From the NCBI GenBank assembly GCA_948847595.1, contig CAQOGY010000007.1:1-64000 (forward strand): a stretch of 64,000 bases of DNA. The letters are read 5' to 3'. The notes below the pieces were generated by a model. It saw only the letters and a list, made by a program, of their open reading frames with translations, made no database searches and was not told the DNA's origin. The number at the start of each line of letters is the position of its first letter. Positions within the stretch are counted from its first letter, which is position 1. The position numbers and the translations under genes were made by a program. This document shows, in pieces, positions 51,097 through 59,249 of this stretch. Source of the stretch: an uncultured Bacteroides sp. Its GTDB lineage: Bacteria; Bacteroidota; Bacteroidia; Bacteroidales; Bacteroidaceae.

Positions 51097-52485
51097 ATGA
51101 CAGAACAATTGAAAAAGAAGTTGAATGACTCCGCTCTGCTACGCTGGAGTGTTCTTGCATTGGTCGCGTTTACTATGTTATGCGGCTATTTCCTCACCGA
51201 CGTAATGTCTCCGCTAAAGCCCATGCTCGAGAAAGAATTATTATGGGACAGCCTTGATTACGGTTTCTTCACAAGTGCTTATGGTTGGTTTAATGTATTC
51301 CTGGTGATGCTTATTTTGGGTGGTATCATTTTGGATAAGATGGGTGTCCGTTTCACCGGAATGGGAGCTTGTCTGTTGATGGTACTGGGCTGCGGATTAA
51401 AATATTATGCGGTTTCGACTACATTCCCGGAAGGAGCTATGCTTTTCGGATTCAAGATGCAGGTTACTTTGGCGGCATTGGGATATGCTATTTTCGGAGT
51501 TGGTGTGGAGATTGCGGGTATCACTGTTTCCAAGATTATTGTGAAGTGGTTCAAAGGCAAGGAAATGGCGTTGGCCATGGGACTTGAAATGGCTACGGCA
51601 CGTATCGGAACAACCCTGGCAATGGTGATGACAGTACCTTTGGCAGACTTCTTCGGATATACGGACGAGAGTGGTGCGTTCCATACCAATATTCCTGCTC
51701 CGATTCTGTTTTGTCTGATTATGTTGTGTGTAGGTACGATTGCTTTCTTCATTTATACTTTCTATGACAAGAAGCTGGATGCGTCTTTGGATGCAGAGGG
51801 TCTGGAGCCTGAAGAACCGTTCCGTATGAAGGATATTGTCTATATTATCACGAATAAGGGATTTTGGCTGATTGCGTTATTGTGCGTATTGTTCTATTCG
51901 GCAGTATTTCCGTTTATCAAGTATGCGGCGGATTTGATGGTGCAGAAATATAATGTAGATCCGAAGTTGGCGGGAACAATCCCCGGACTGTTGCCGATTG
52001 GCGCTATTATATTGACTCCGTTGTTCGGTTCGCTGTACGACCGTATCGGTAAGGGAGCTACGTTGATGGTGATTGGTTCTGTCATGTTGATTTTCGTGCA
52101 TACGATGTTTGCTTTGCCTATTTTGAATATATGGTGGTTTGCTACCATTATTATGATTATCCTGGGTTTTGCCTTCTCGCTAGTGCCTTCGGCTATGTGG
52201 CCTTCTGTTCCGAAGATTATCCCGGAAAAACAGTTGGGTACGGCTTACGCTCTGATCTTTTGGGTACAGAACTGGGGATTGATGGGTGTACCTTTGTTGA
52301 TCGGATGGGTGTTGAACTCTTACTGCAAAGGCCCGGTGATAGACGGCGCACAAACCTATGATTATACGCTGCCCATGAGTATTTTTGCTCTCTTTGGTGT
52401 ATTGGCTTTGATTGTTGCTTTGATGCTGAAAGCAGAAAACAAGAAGAAAGGCTATGGTTTGGAAGAAGCAAATATTCAGAAGTAA
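51097..52485 (+). CDS. Major facilitator superfamily transporter
   Basis: 462 residues with about twelve membrane helices. The first segment after helix 1 (LTDVMSPLKPMLEKE), the helix-2/3 loop GGIILDKMGVRFTGMG and the repeat at LFGSLYDRIGKGATLM match the MFS signature. The central loop is short and charged (KKLDASLDAEGLEPEEPF). It resembles the anion/organophosphate or nitrate/sugar-phosphate branch of the superfamily, but no substrate motif allows a call. Nine bases after its stop begins a PqqD-like gene, so the two are probably co-transcribed. Confidence 0.88.
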   Translation: MTEQLKKKLNDSALLRWSVLALVAFTMLCGYFLTDVMSPLKPMLEKELLWDSLDYGFFTSAYGWFNVFLVMLILGGIILDKMGVRFTGMGACLLMVLGCGLKYYAVSTTFPEGAMLFGFKMQVTLAALGYAIFGVGVEIAGITVSKIIVKWFKGKEMALAMGLEMATARIGTTLAMVMTVPLADFFGYTDESGAFHTNIPAPILFCLIMLCVGTIAFFIYTFYDKKLDASLDAEGLEPEEPFRMKDIVYIITNKGFWLIALLCVLFYSAVFPFIKYAADLMVQKYNVDPKLAGTIPGLLPIGAIILTPLFGSLYDRIGKGATLMVIGSVMLIFVHTMFALPILNIWWFATIIMIILGFAFSLVPSAMWPSVPKIIPEKQLGTAYALIFWVQNWGLMGVPLLIGWVLNSYCKGPVIDGAQTYDYTLPMSIFALFGVLALIVALMLKAENKKKGYGLEEANIQK

Positions 52486-52493
52486 TAAAAACG

Positions 52494-52844
52494 ATGGCTG
52501 CCAAAGAGAAAATAAACCTGCTTGAGGTTATTCCCTGTCGCAGTGAACATATTACAGCAGAACGGGAAGGGGAGATTATTGTGCTCTCCTTTCCCCGTTT
52601 CAAGTATCCGTGGATGCAACGTTTCCTTGTGCCGAAAGGAATGTCGAAAGATCATTATGTGCATTTGGAAGAACACGGTACGGCTGTATGGGAACTGATA
52701 GACGGGAAGCGTACGGTTCGTGAGATTATAGAAAAACTCGCAGACCATTTTCAGAATGAAGCGGGCTACGAGTCGCGTATATCTGCTTATCTTTTTCAGA
52801 TGCAGAAAGATGGATTTATAAAATTGATGACGCCAGTCTTATGA
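52494..52844 (+). CDS. PqqD-like peptide-binding protein
   Basis: 116 residues. The C-terminal 80 residues fit the PqqD fold (winged helix plus beta sheet): VHLEEHGTAVWELIDGKRTV, then REIIEKLADHF and RISAYLFQMQKDGFI. In RiPP systems PqqD-like domains bind the precursor leader peptide for a radical SAM enzyme. No precursor, radical SAM or protease gene is visible nearby. It follows the MFS transporter by eight bases. The orphan setting suggests a different, uncharacterised role. Confidence 0.8.
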   Translation: MAAKEKINLLEVIPCRSEHITAEREGEIIVLSFPRFKYPWMQRFLVPKGMSKDHYVHLEEHGTAVWELIDGKRTVREIIEKLADHFQNEAGYESRISAYLFQMQKDGFIKLMTPVL

Positions 52845-52849
52845 ATGGA

Positions 52850-52972
52850 AATTTAATTTAGACATAAGAACAAAAGAACATAAAAACTGCGCTTGGAAAA
52901 TTATTTCTGCCGGTCATTAAACTACTACTGTTTCATTTTTTGTTCTTATGTTCTTCTGTCTAAAAAGAAATT
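52850..52972. repeat. 123-base intergenic element with inverted ends, copy 2
   Basis: The match to 1572-1694 is full length, with only a handful of substitutions and no indels. The core is 52857-52964. It starts six bases after the PqqD-like gene's stop, in the gap between convergent genes, and could fold into a long hairpin. See copy 1 for the structure. Confidence 0.8.
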
Positions 52973-53001
52973 TATTATTCTGTCTGCAAAAAAAATATCA
53001 T

Positions 53002-53286
53002 TTATTTGATGAATACAGCCCACAATATTACGGCAGTTGCAATCAGTGCACCCATGATGATAAGTGTTCCCCATACGAAATAGTTACTGTCTTTCTCCTT
53101 TTTCTTTTCGGAGTCTTTGATGATGCGTCCCATTTCTTCCGGGGTAGTGTCGGGCAGTGAGTAATGATCGTTGGCCTGGTTCATATGCTTCAACTTCTCA
53201 CTGGTGCGTTCGCGCCGTAGGCGGGATGCTTCCCGCCCTTCGCTTAACCGGCGTATCATGTCGAGCATATGTCCTTCACCGCCCAT
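53002..53286 (-). CDS. Small tail-anchored membrane protein, unknown
   Basis: 94 residues. The N-terminal 65 are hydrophilic and charged (MIRRLSEGREASRLRRERTS, then EKLKHMNQANDHYSLPDTTP), followed by one C-terminal membrane helix (FVWGTLIIMGALIATAVILW). It is 23 bases after the DUF4831 gene and probably co-transcribed with it. I do not recognise a family. The Pro-Glu-Glu motif TPEEMGRIIKDSEKKKEKD is a likely coiled segment. Confidence 0.7.
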   Translation of the reverse strand: MGGEGHMLDMIRRLSEGREASRLRRERTSEKLKHMNQANDHYSLPDTTPEEMGRIIKDSEKKKEKDSNYFVWGTLIIMGALIATAVILWAVFIK

Positions 53287-53309
53287 ATTCTTTGCTTTTT
53301 AAAGGTTCT

Positions 53310-54377
53310 TTATTTGCCTTCTTCTCTGTCCACTTTAAGCAATCCGCCTGTATTCGGGTCGAAATACACTTTGATGGTAGAGTTCTTATTAAACAATACC
53401 GGAGCCAGATATTCAATTATACCGAATTGAGTGACAGGAAGTTCCCCTTCATATAGCTTCTTCTTCCCATCAGTCAGGGTAACCATTGCTTGTCCCGGTA
53501 CGTTGTAAGCAATCCCGTCCAGATCTTTCTTTTTCTTTCCGTCCTCTTGTGGCATCTTGACAGTCTTCAAGTCTTTCAGGCTGATATAGAACGGAGTTCC
53601 CGCTAAGTCATTGTTGGCAACTACACCCAGCTTCTTGGAGAAGCGGAAAGCCACTTCATTATTAAACTCCTTGTCAGGAGTGAGACGAACGGTGAATGTC
53701 TTTTCTTCCTTGTCCTGTATGCCGGAGAACATTTTGGTCATGGCATCTTCCTGCACATTCAGATTGTCAAGCATGATTTTAAGCTGTGCGCCGTCCGACG
53801 GCATATTGTCTGCCTGTCCGCGTAATAAGGCATTTTTGCTTTCACGGATATTGTAGATTTCTTTGGCAACCAATTCCGCCATCTTGGCGGTAGAGCTTGC
53901 CATCAGTATTTCCTCGGTCAGAAAGTCGCGGGGATTCGCGCTCTTCTGGAGAGCGGGAGCGGTCGGGGAACTTTTCTTCGTGGAGTTGTTTTGGCTGTAA
54001 GGCACGTTGATAGATTTCACTATGCCGTCTTCGGTCAGTTCCATGAGAGGAGCTACTGTTTTATCCTTCAACTTTACGAAGTAAGTAGCTTCGCTGTTCG
54101 GTACTCCTACCGATTTCACTTTTACACTGGTCAGTTCCCAGTACGTTTCAGGATCAGCGGATACATTGTTCAATCGCAGATAGCGGTCTGCGTATTTGCT
54201 GAATTCACCCGGAGTATAGTTGACTTTATTGGCTTTTATCTCTAGTTCTATTTGAGTTTTGGGAAGGCTGTATACGACTCCATAGTCCTTTCCACGGGTG
54301 ACGCCTGTCAGTACTTCGGTTTGTGCATAAGCGGAAGTTGCCATAAGTAGGCCCGCTGCTATAATCAACTTTTTCAT
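53310..54377 (-). CDS. DUF4831 family exported protein
   Basis: 355 residues from the ATG at 54377, which starts a normal signal peptide (MKKLIIAAGLLMATSAYA); 11 codons upstream of it are open but add no signal features. The pattern matches DUF4831: GVVYSLPKTQIELEIKANKV, FSKYADRYLRLNNVSADPET, and SSTAKMAELVAKEIYNIRES, then RGQADNMPSDGAQLKIMLDN. The C-terminus (VLFNKNSTIKVYFDPNTGGL) is beta-rich. It lies 73 bases after the NAD(P)HX repair gene. Function unknown; secreted or periplasmic. Confidence 0.85.
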   Translation of the reverse strand: MKKLIIAAGLLMATSAYAQTEVLTGVTRGKDYGVVYSLPKTQIELEIKANKVNYTPGEFSKYADRYLRLNNVSADPETYWELTSVKVKSVGVPNSEATYFVKLKDKTVAPLMELTEDGIVKSINVPYSQNNSTKKSSPTAPALQKSANPRDFLTEEILMASSTAKMAELVAKEIYNIRESKNALLRGQADNMPSDGAQLKIMLDNLNVQEDAMTKMFSGIQDKEEKTFTVRLTPDKEFNNEVAFRFSKKLGVVANNDLAGTPFYISLKDLKTVKMPQEDGKKKKDLDGIAYNVPGQAMVTLTDGKKKLYEGELPVTQFGIIEYLAPVLFNKNSTIKVYFDPNTGGLLKVDREEGK

Positions 54378-54450
54378 ATTCGGTTCTCTTTTAACTGGTT
54401 TTGAAAACAAAGTTAATGAAGTTATTGAAAAAACTGTAAGTTCTTAACTT

Positions 54451-55962
54451 TTATTCGCTTACAAGTCGCCAGGCTGTGGGCAGGCAGGTGATAATATCAC
54501 TTGCTATCAGTCCGATCATTCCTTGCTTCTTTTGGGCAATATCTCCGGCTAGTCCGTGGATATAAGTACCAATTTTAGCAGCTTCTTCGGTGGGATAGCC
54601 TTGTGCCAGTAAGGCAAGGATAACCCCGGTCAGAACATCGCCGCTGCCACCGGTTGCCATTCCCGGGTTTCCTGTCGGGTTAAAGTAACATTTGCCTTCA
54701 GGAGTGATTATGGCAGAGTAAGCACCTTTCAGTATAATGTGGACATGTGCTGCACGAGCCAGTTCGCAGGCTTTCATCAGACGTTCGTAAGAATCCTGGC
54801 ATTTGCCGGTCAGGCGTTCCAACTCCTTCGGATGAGGAGTGAGGATAGAGCCTTTCGGCAGGTGTGTAAGTGTGTGGCGGTGGTTGGCAAGAATGTTCAG
54901 TGCGTCGGCATCCAGTACAACGGGAGTTTGGCAATGTTCCAATTGCTCGATAAGGGCAGCTTCCGTTTCTTCATTCCGTCCCAGTCCCGGGCCGATGCCG
55001 ACCGCTTGATAATCGTCAGTGTCGGTAGGTACGGCAAAGTAGTTCTCACTAGCGTCTGTCTCTACCATTGCTTCGGGTGCGGAAGTTTGCAGAATGTCGT
55101 TGTTGCATATCGGAGCGTGCACGGTGAGCAATCCTACACCGGAGCGCAGACAAGCACGGGCAGCCAATACGGATGCACCCGCCATCCCTTTCGAACCGGC
55201 TATCAGCAACGCGTGACCGAAATTCCCTTTATGGGCGAATTGCTTGCGGGGCTTGATAAGCGAACGGATTTCTTCAATCTCCAACATTTCGTAGTTTGTT
55301 TCCGTCTCTTCGATTCCCTCTTCGCTCAACTGAATGTCCAATAATTCCCATTCGCTTACGAATTCAGTATTTTCTGCAAAAAGGAAAGCAAGTTTCGGCA
55401 GTTGCAGGCTGAAAGTAACGTCTGCACGGATAATATTGCTTTTTACATTGAATGTATTTTCTTCTCCCATCAGCCCGGAAGGAATGTCGATGGCTACTAC
55501 CATGGCAGGAGAAGCATTAATATATTTCACCACGGCTGCGAACCCACCGCTTAACGGCTTGTTCAGTCCCGAACCGAATAACCCGTCAATCACTAAATGG
55601 TCGGGTGTCAGAACGGGCGGTACAAACTGTGTACTGATTTCATGGAATGTAACTTCTTCCATCATTTCCACCAATTCTTTATTTGTCTGACAGTCGGGTG
55701 AAAGATTTCCTTTTGTATTAAAGAGATATACTTCCGTTTTATATCCTTTTTCAGCCATCATGCGGGCTACGGCAAGGGCGTCTCCGCCATTATTCCCCGG
55801 CCCGGCAAAGATAGTGACGGGTGTTTCCGTCCCCCATCTGTCCGTGATAGCTTTGGTTAGTACTGTTGCCGCACGTTCCATCAGGTCGATTGATGCAATC
55901 GGTTCGTGCTCAATGGTATAAGCGTCCAATTTCTTGATACTGCTACTTGGAAATATTTTCAT
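54451..55962 (-). CDS. nnr: Bifunctional NAD(P)HX epimerase/dehydratase
   Basis: Repairs damaged nicotinamide cofactors. 503 residues in two fused halves. The N-terminal epimerase domain (1-215) has VTIFAGPGNNGGDALAVARM, LVIDGLFGSGLNKPLSG and AIDIPSGLMGE. The C-terminal ADP-dependent dehydratase (ribokinase-like, about 235-500) has GHALLIAGSKGMAGASVLAA, VGIGPGLGRNEETEA, LDADALNIL, LTPHPKELERL and NPGMATGGSGDVLTG. The fused gene is the usual bacterial arrangement. It sits before DUF4831 on the minus strand. Confidence 0.95.
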   Translation of the reverse strand: MKIFPSSSIKKLDAYTIEHEPIASIDLMERAATVLTKAITDRWGTETPVTIFAGPGNNGGDALAVARMMAEKGYKTEVYLFNTKGNLSPDCQTNKELVEMMEEVTFHEISTQFVPPVLTPDHLVIDGLFGSGLNKPLSGGFAAVVKYINASPAMVVAIDIPSGLMGEENTFNVKSNIIRADVTFSLQLPKLAFLFAENTEFVSEWELLDIQLSEEGIEETETNYEMLEIEEIRSLIKPRKQFAHKGNFGHALLIAGSKGMAGASVLAARACLRSGVGLLTVHAPICNNDILQTSAPEAMVETDASENYFAVPTDTDDYQAVGIGPGLGRNEETEAALIEQLEHCQTPVVLDADALNILANHRHTLTHLPKGSILTPHPKELERLTGKCQDSYERLMKACELARAAHVHIILKGAYSAIITPEGKCYFNPTGNPGMATGGSGDVLTGVILALLAQGYPTEEAAKIGTYIHGLAGDIAQKKQGMIGLIASDIITCLPTAWRLVSE

Positions 55963-56049
55963 TACAATGTTCTTTTAGTTTTCGAACTACAAATGTACAT
56001 GATTCTTCTGACTTTTCCCGTTTGTTGTGGGAAGAAAACTTGTTAATCA

Positions 56050-56212
56050 TGGTTGGATAGGGCATGGGATATTGCTGATAAGTTATTATTTATCTATTGG
56101 TAGACTAGACAAATCAATACTTAGTTCATGTCCGTTATGCTTTTGAGCTAATTCTGCTATGTGAATTATCAACTCAAACAATGAGAAAAGTAGAATAGTG
56201 TTACTACGATAA
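56050..56212. repeat. Possible weak 22-base-period tract
   Basis: Segments reading TTGGATAGGG, CTGATAAGTT and TTGGTAGACT start 22 bases apart from about 56052, and GAGCTAATTCTGCTATG near 56145 echoes GAGCTAATT in tract D. Similarity is low, so membership of the 22-base family is uncertain. No gene is seen in 55963-56304. Confidence 0.35.
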
Positions 56213-56216
56213 TAGG

Positions 56217-56268
56217 AAAAATAGGGGCAAGCTACTCTTGTTTGCAAGAGTAGCTTGCCCCTATTTTT
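56217..56268 (-). terminator. Terminator of the Rpn-family gene
   Basis: AGGGGCAAGCTACTCTT (56223-56239) and its perfect complement (56246-56262) form a 17-pair stem, extended by A/T pairs outside. Reading on the minus strand it follows the stop codon by 36 bases and ends in CTATTTTTCC. Confidence 0.85.
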
Positions 56269-56304
56269 ATATCGTTTGTATCTTTATCAGAGGAGAATAA
56301 TATA

Positions 56305-57285
56305 TTAATCGATGTATTGTTTGATTTGCTCCACTGGTATTGACAATTGTTTGGATATCTCTTCAACCGATGTCCCATTGTTGCAGAGCATCTTGACCAT
56401 TGAACGAATCACCTGTTCTTTCTGCTCGATCACCTGCTTGCTCTGCTCAATCACCTGTTCTTTCTGCTCGATCACCTGCTCTTTCTGCTCAATTTCCTGC
56501 TCTTTCTGCTCAATTTCCTTATTCTTCATCATAATTGTTGTATCCCTGTCCTCAATTTCAGAAAGAATCTCGTCTTCTATCTCCATGGCACGACGCACGT
56601 CGGGTGCGGCGGCAGCCTTCAGCAGGCGATGAACAACACACTTCACTTCATCATCAAGATGCTCATCGTTAATTTCCAGATAGTGTTCGCTATCAGCCTG
56701 CCGATATTCCTGATCGAATACACTCAACAAACGTTCGAGGCGGTTACGGGTTCGACCGGTGAGAAAAGGAATCTGTACGATGATGCTGTCATGAGTCAGA
56801 CTCTCTATGAAGGGATCGGGAGAAGGAAGAAGATTGTCGTCATAATCCAGATAGCGGCGACGTACATAAACAACTGGCTCGGTAAGGTCACCCAAGGGAT
56901 GTCCCAGAATGTAGATAGAGATGATGGGCAAACCGTAGGTTCGTCTTTGTCCATGCTCGTTCTTTTCTTCGATAATGTTCTCCTTGTTGAGATACTGTGT
57001 GCCCAGGTACTGGCGGAAGCGCAAGGTTTCAGTGATGAGCCAGGTCTTTTGCAGTTCGATGAGGACAAGGTGTTCCGAACCGTCGTTTTCACGAATCTTT
57101 GCTGAGAAGTCTATACGAAAGAGTGAGATGCGCGTATGTTCCATGGAAGTATACTCGTGGCGGCGCATTTCAAGGTCTATGATATCCTTTTTGAGCAATG
57201 CGGAAAGAAATATCTTGGCGACTTTCTTGTCTTCCATCAGGAATTTGAAGACGGCGTCGTAAATGGGATTGGCGATGATAGTCAT
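56305..57285 (-). CDS. Rpn-family PD-(D/E)XK nuclease / putative transposase
   Basis: 326 residues. The N-terminal two thirds match the Rpn (YhgA-like, PDDEXK) family: NPIYDAVFKFLMEDKKVAKI, FLSALLKKDIIDLE, FRIDFSAKIRENDGSEHLVL with the acidic Asp, and IELQKTW with the ExQ catalytic pair. From about residue 255 a coiled coil of near-identical seven-residue units (QKEQVIE) follows, then a short tail (NGTSVEEISKQLSIPVEQIK) like a helix-turn-helix. Members promote recombination or act as phage-defence nucleases; mobility as a transposase is only inferred from the family name. A -7 box TATATTTG (minus strand, 57310-57317) gives it a promoter. Confidence 0.9.
   Translation of the reverse strand: MTIIANPIYDAVFKFLMEDKKVAKIFLSALLKKDIIDLEMRRHEYTSMEHTRISLFRIDFSAKIRENDGSEHLVLIELQKTWLITETLRFRQYLGTQYLNKENIIEEKNEHGQRRTYGLPIISIYILGHPLGDLTEPVVYVRRRYLDYDDNLLPSPDPFIESLTHDSIIVQIPFLTGRTRNRLERLLSVFDQEYRQADSEHYLEINDEHLDDEVKCVVHRLLKAAAAPDVRRAMEIEDEILSEIEDRDTTIMMKNKEIEQKEQEIEQKEQVIEQKEQVIEQSKQVIEQKEQVIRSMVKMLCNNGTSVEEISKQLSIPVEQIKQYID
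56410..56514 (-). repeat. Five 21-base in-frame repeats coding a heptad coiled coil
   Basis: Units start at 56410, 56431, 56452, 56473 and 56494, each 21 bases such as CACCTGTTCTTTCTGCTCG plus AT. They encode the QKEQVIE/QSKQVIE heptads of the Rpn protein. Copy number probably varies between strains. Confidence 0.85.
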
Positions 57286-57309
57286 ATTGCTTACAGTTTA
57301 ATAATTAAG

Positions 57310-57317
57310 CAAATATA
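57310..57317 (-). promoter_or_regulatory. -7 box of the Rpn-family gene
   Basis: TATATTTG on the minus strand, 24 bases before the ATG. Confidence 0.5.
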
Positions 57318-57428
57318 CTTCTTTTATTTGATTAATGAGAGGATGGAAAGGTTAAATTCTTCTATCGGGAAGGAACTATTTGAATAGTCATGCTATAATC
57401 CGGTTTCAGTGCTTTCTGTTTTTCAAGT

Positions 57429-57692
57429 TAGATGGTGTATCTATATATTCAGCGTAGTAGGTATATATACTCACCGCGTTGGTTCTATATGTTCAACAAG
57501 CGGGGGATATAGATTCATCACGCGGGTAAAAGTGGATGGCACGTGGACTCAGGGTTGCTTACCTGTCGGCTGAAACTTATCGGGACGTGGGCTGAACCGA
57601 ACAGAGCCTCTATCTTGGTGAAACAGAGGCTCTGTTTTAATGAAATGCAAGCTCCGTTTCGCTAAAACAGAACCTTTGTTACAAGTAGATAT
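57429..57692. repeat. 22-base-period repeat tract C (twelve units)
   Basis: Twelve consecutive 22-base steps. The first four share a TATAT...TTC block (units at 57429, 57451, 57473, 57495). The next four drift through CACGCGGGT and ACGTGG words (57517-57604). The last four become the AAACAGAG-CTCTGTTT form seen in tracts A and B, without loss of phase. AACAGAGCCTCT (57600-57611) pairs with AGAGGCTCTGTT (57625-57636). Cores of 17 bases with 5-base spacers are clearest from 57599 onward. Confidence 0.8.
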
Positions 57693-57799
57693 AGCATCAA
57701 AAGAGGAACTAAAATTATACACTTTTGCATTCAGGTTTGCTTTCAGGCAAAACCTTCGATGAAAAGGGGCTTTTTTGAAGAACTGAAAGCTGAAAGCGT

Positions 57800-57931
57800 T
57801 TTGTTCTTTTACTATTTAGTAGTAGACTTGAGTGGAACAAGTACTAAACTCAATGAAAAGATGTAGGAGACTTGAGCAAGTCAAGTATATCATTCTATTT
57901 ACTTCAGTACTGGTTTGAACAAGTTCATCTA
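57800..57931. repeat. 22-base-period repeat tract E (six units)
   Basis: Six 22-base units at 57800, 57822, 57844, 57866, 57888 and 57910. Five end in GTA and one in CTA at the same position. Core words are GACTTGAG and the near-inverse CAAGTCAAG or AACAAGT. The 107 bases between this and tract C (57693-57799) show no unit structure that I trust. Confidence 0.75.
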
Positions 57932-57995
57932 CACATCGTTTTATTTCTTACCCCTATAAAAATGGACAAATTTTTGCGACGTAAGCTTTTGATTA

Positions 57996-58026
57996 TTTGT
58001 ATTTTTCGAGAAAAATGTTATCTTTG
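57996..58026 (+). promoter_or_regulatory. Promoter of the winged-helix gene
   Basis: TTTG (57996-57999), 19 bases, TATCTTTG (58019-58026); consensus. The leader to the ATG at 58117 is about 85 bases. Confidence 0.75.
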
Positions 58027-58116
58027 TAAGTAGGTAATGCGAATAACATTATTTTCCTATGCTCACAATGATTAAATCATAAATAATAGATTGTTTAATC
58101 TTTAAAAGTTTGCATT

Positions 58117-58338
58117 ATGGAAAAGACTAGAATTGGTTTGAATGCTGGAAAAGTATGGCGCATCTTAAATGAAAAAGGTGAACTTTCGATGTTCGATTTG
58201 TGCCGTGAGTTAGGTTTGACCTTTGAAGACGTAGCTCTTGCTATCGGTTGGCTGGCTAGAGAAAGCAAAGTTTTTCTGAGAAAAAGGGAAGGAATGCTCT
58301 TTGCCAGTATCGAAAATGTCGAATTTACTTTTGGCTAA
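58117..58338 (+). CDS. Small winged-helix protein (DUF2582 family)
   Basis: 73 residues, all one domain: RIGLNAGKVWRILNEKGELS, then MFDLCRELGLTFEDVALAIG and WLARESKVFLRKREGMLF. This is the winged helix-turn-helix DUF2582/PF10771 pattern found in Bacteroidetes and archaea, a presumed DNA-binding or structural protein. It has its own consensus promoter and a leader of about 85 bases. It lies downstream of the long 22-base repeat tracts, divergent from the Rpn gene. Role unknown. Confidence 0.85.
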   Translation: MEKTRIGLNAGKVWRILNEKGELSMFDLCRELGLTFEDVALAIGWLARESKVFLRKREGMLFASIENVEFTFG

Positions 58339-58821
58339 AGTGACGACTAGTTTACATTTAAGGTGGAACTCCACTTGATTATTTACGTTGTTGAAAATTT
58401 AATGAGGTGGATATGTAGGAGTATTTGCGCCTGAAATATTATTATTCCCTATCTTCTACTAGTCTTTTCGTAGTTCATTCTTTTCTCTTGATATTCATTC
58501 TGTGAATTATAAAACGAGCCGGTACATGGGTTGTTTTTTGCTTTCTTTCTCTTGTACTTTAATAAAGTAGTCGAATATTTGCAATCAATACTTACTCTTT
58601 ATATTTTTGTGGTGAACAATCTAAAGGTAATAGCCTATGGTAAATTAAAAAGAAGCAATTAAAAAGACATATTTATAAAAAGCGTTAGCTTTTATTCTTG
58701 CAACTTGGAATCTGGAAAATTCACTACTGAACAAGGATGGAGAGTTATAACGCCTGCGTTTCTTGACGTGGGCTTAACTTTATTGTTTAGTAGGGCATTC
58801 CAGAGTCTCAAGTTGTGATAA
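58339..58821. other. AT-rich gap, nothing recognised
   Basis: No open reading frame with coding character, tRNA or repeat of the 22-base type was seen. The sequence is AT-rich with a weak hairpin (AGGTGGAACTCCACTT, about 58361). It may contain further decayed parts of the remnant that follows. Confidence 0.5.
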
Positions 58822-59091
58822 AGTTCGGTTCCACGTCATTTTCTCGGTGAAAAAAATGGTTTAGGTTCTATCGATACGAATAAGATTGCAGAAAGTGGAT
58901 GGGCAAATAAAGTAGCATGTAAACCAGGGTATGCATATATTATCAAATATATATATAACTATAATGGCGTACAAGAGGAACGTTATACAGGCATTTATGT
59001 AGTTAGAAATATTTCCAGTACATCCGGTGGCATTATGGGAGTCGAAATTCAATATTGTACCTTTATTCCAGGTAAAGGTTGGAATCAGTAA
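58822..59091 (+). pseudogene. 5'-truncated gene remnant (secreted-protein family, DUF5036-like)
   Basis: An open frame without a start codon runs from 58822 to the TAA at 59089-59091. The translation looks like a real protein end: ESGWANKVACKPGYAYIIKY, then GVQEERYTGIYVVRNISSTS and GGIMGVEIQYCTFIPG. The pattern (W-x-x-x-V-x-C-x-x-G-x-x-Y-I-I-x, then Y-V-V, G-G-I-M-G) recalls the C-terminus of DUF5036-type Bacteroides lipoproteins. The frame is closed upstream by TAA at 58819-58821. It is a decayed copy; no signal peptide or promoter remains. The family call is tentative. Confidence 0.6.
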
Positions 59092-59188
59092 AGCCTCTAT
59101 TGGGATACTGATTGTAATTAACTCTTTCATTATAATTAACGAAGATTTTTAAATCTACAAACCTGTCAAAAGTCATCACTACAGACTT

Positions 59189-59219
59189 TTGGCATGTTCT
59201 CTATTTTTCCTACCTTTGC
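59189..59219 (+). promoter_or_regulatory. Promoter of the POT transporter gene
   Basis: TTTG (59189-59192), 19 bases, TACCTTTG (59212-59219); consensus. Confidence 0.78.
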
Positions 59220-59249
59220 GCCTCATAAACTACTAAAACACATAAATCC

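Noticed and set aside
56305..57285. Complete insertion sequence around the Rpn gene
   Set aside because: No terminal inverted repeats or target duplication were found flanking it; it has an ordinary promoter and terminator.
5793..57931. The 22-base arrays as CRISPR arrays
   Set aside because: There is no conserved repeat with unrelated spacers of 28-40 bases. The spacers are 5 bases, units drift, and no cas genes are present.
58339..58821. tRNA or small RNA gene in the AT-rich gap
   Set aside because: No cloverleaf, CCA end or TTCGA T-loop, and no paired promoter and terminator.
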